Origin: Candidatus Aciduliprofundum sp.
Lineage (GTDB): Archaea; Thermoplasmatota; Thermoplasmata; Thermoplasmatales; Aciduliprofundaceae
DNA: 5,104 nucleotides
NCBI GenBank assembly: GCA_015523135.1
Contig: WAKY01000034.1
Span: 1 to 5,104, forward strand
Direction: 5' to 3'
The notes under the pieces are model-generated. The model saw only the letters and a program-made list of their open reading frames with translations, had not been told where the DNA came from and ran no database searches. Below, piece by piece: positions 5,049-5,104 of this stretch. The position numbers were made by a program, and so were the translations under genes. Every line of letters begins with the position of its first letter. Position 1 is the stretch's first letter.

Positions 5049-5104
5049 TGGGATGGGATGCGCGGCCAGGGCTAAAAACCCTGGCCTTAAAGCTCAGAAG
5101 GTGA
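5048..5104 (+). CDS. Possible 18-codon leader ORF after the RHH gene
   Basis: An ATG at 5048-5050 overlaps the RHH stop (TAATG) and opens 18 codons, MGWDARPGLKTLALKLRR, ending in TGA at 5102-5104. The TGA lies within an AAGGTGA ribosome-binding site for a probable next gene. Overlap at both ends would allow coupled translation, but the ORF contains a perfect hairpin that explains much of its sequence, and 18 codons can arise by chance. Confidence 0.2.
   Translation: MGWDARPGLKTLALKLRR
5064..5086 (+). terminator. Perfect GC-rich hairpin downstream of the RHH gene
   Basis: GGCCAGGG (5064-5071) and CCCTGGCC (5079-5086) form an 8-bp perfect stem closing a 7-base A-rich loop, CTAAAAA. It starts 15 bases after the RHH stop. 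No oligo-T follows (TTAAAGC), so it is not a classic intrinsic terminator. It could be a transcript-stabilising 3' end, an attenuator in the leader of the next gene, or a binding site. The inverted repeat itself is certain; the terminator label is tentative. Confidence 0.4.
5098..5104 (+). promoter_or_regulatory. Shine-Dalgarno site of a gene beyond the right edge
   Basis: The window ends in AAGGTGA, a strong match to the archaeal SD consensus and similar to the GAGGTGA of argF. It predicts a plus-strand start codon about 5-8 bases past the edge, downstream of and possibly co-transcribed with the RHH gene. Confidence 0.5.

Overview
The window looks like part of the chromosome of a thermophilic archaeon. 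The evidence is a GC-rich archaeal-type SRP RNA in an AT-rich background, TATA-like boxes about 23-31 bp upstream of start codons that lack Shine-Dalgarno (SD) sequences, GGTGA-type SD sites elsewhere, and heavy use of AGA/AGG and ATA codons. A bacterial-style mutL in such a genome, together with the overall character, makes me think of the Aciduliprofundum/DHVE2 branch of Thermoplasmatota. That placement is an impression from memory and was not tested.

Layout, left to right. Positions 1-225 (minus) hold the first 75 codons of isoleucyl-tRNA synthetase (ileS), running off the left edge. Positions 248-1416 (minus) are a two-gene unit: deoC (deoxyribose-phosphate aldolase) followed, with a 4-bp ATGA overlap, by a four-helix membrane protein of unknown function. 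A 78-bp divergent promoter region separates deoC from mutL (1495-3174, plus), a complete MutL with ATPase and endonuclease motifs. mutL meets the ornithine carbamoyltransferase gene argF (minus) tail to tail with no intergenic base. I place the argF start at 4095. Upstream of argF on the same strand lies the 7S SRP RNA (4159-4473). A 239-bp AT-rich region full of dyads and short repeats then leads to a small plus-strand gene (4713-5048) encoding two ribbon-helix-helix (RHH) domains in one chain. The last 56 bases hold a perfect GC-rich hairpin and a strong SD at the very edge, pointing to another plus-strand gene just outside.

The protein genes are mostly unrelated housekeeping functions: translation, deoxynucleoside catabolism, mismatch repair, arginine synthesis and protein targeting. 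They do not form one system. The least ordinary part is the right end: a tandem RHH protein whose start is preceded by a 26-bp imperfect palindrome at the predicted transcription start and a second 31-bp dyad over the TATA box. This looks like a self-regulated DNA-binding protein. I see no CRISPR array, insertion sequence or tRNA.
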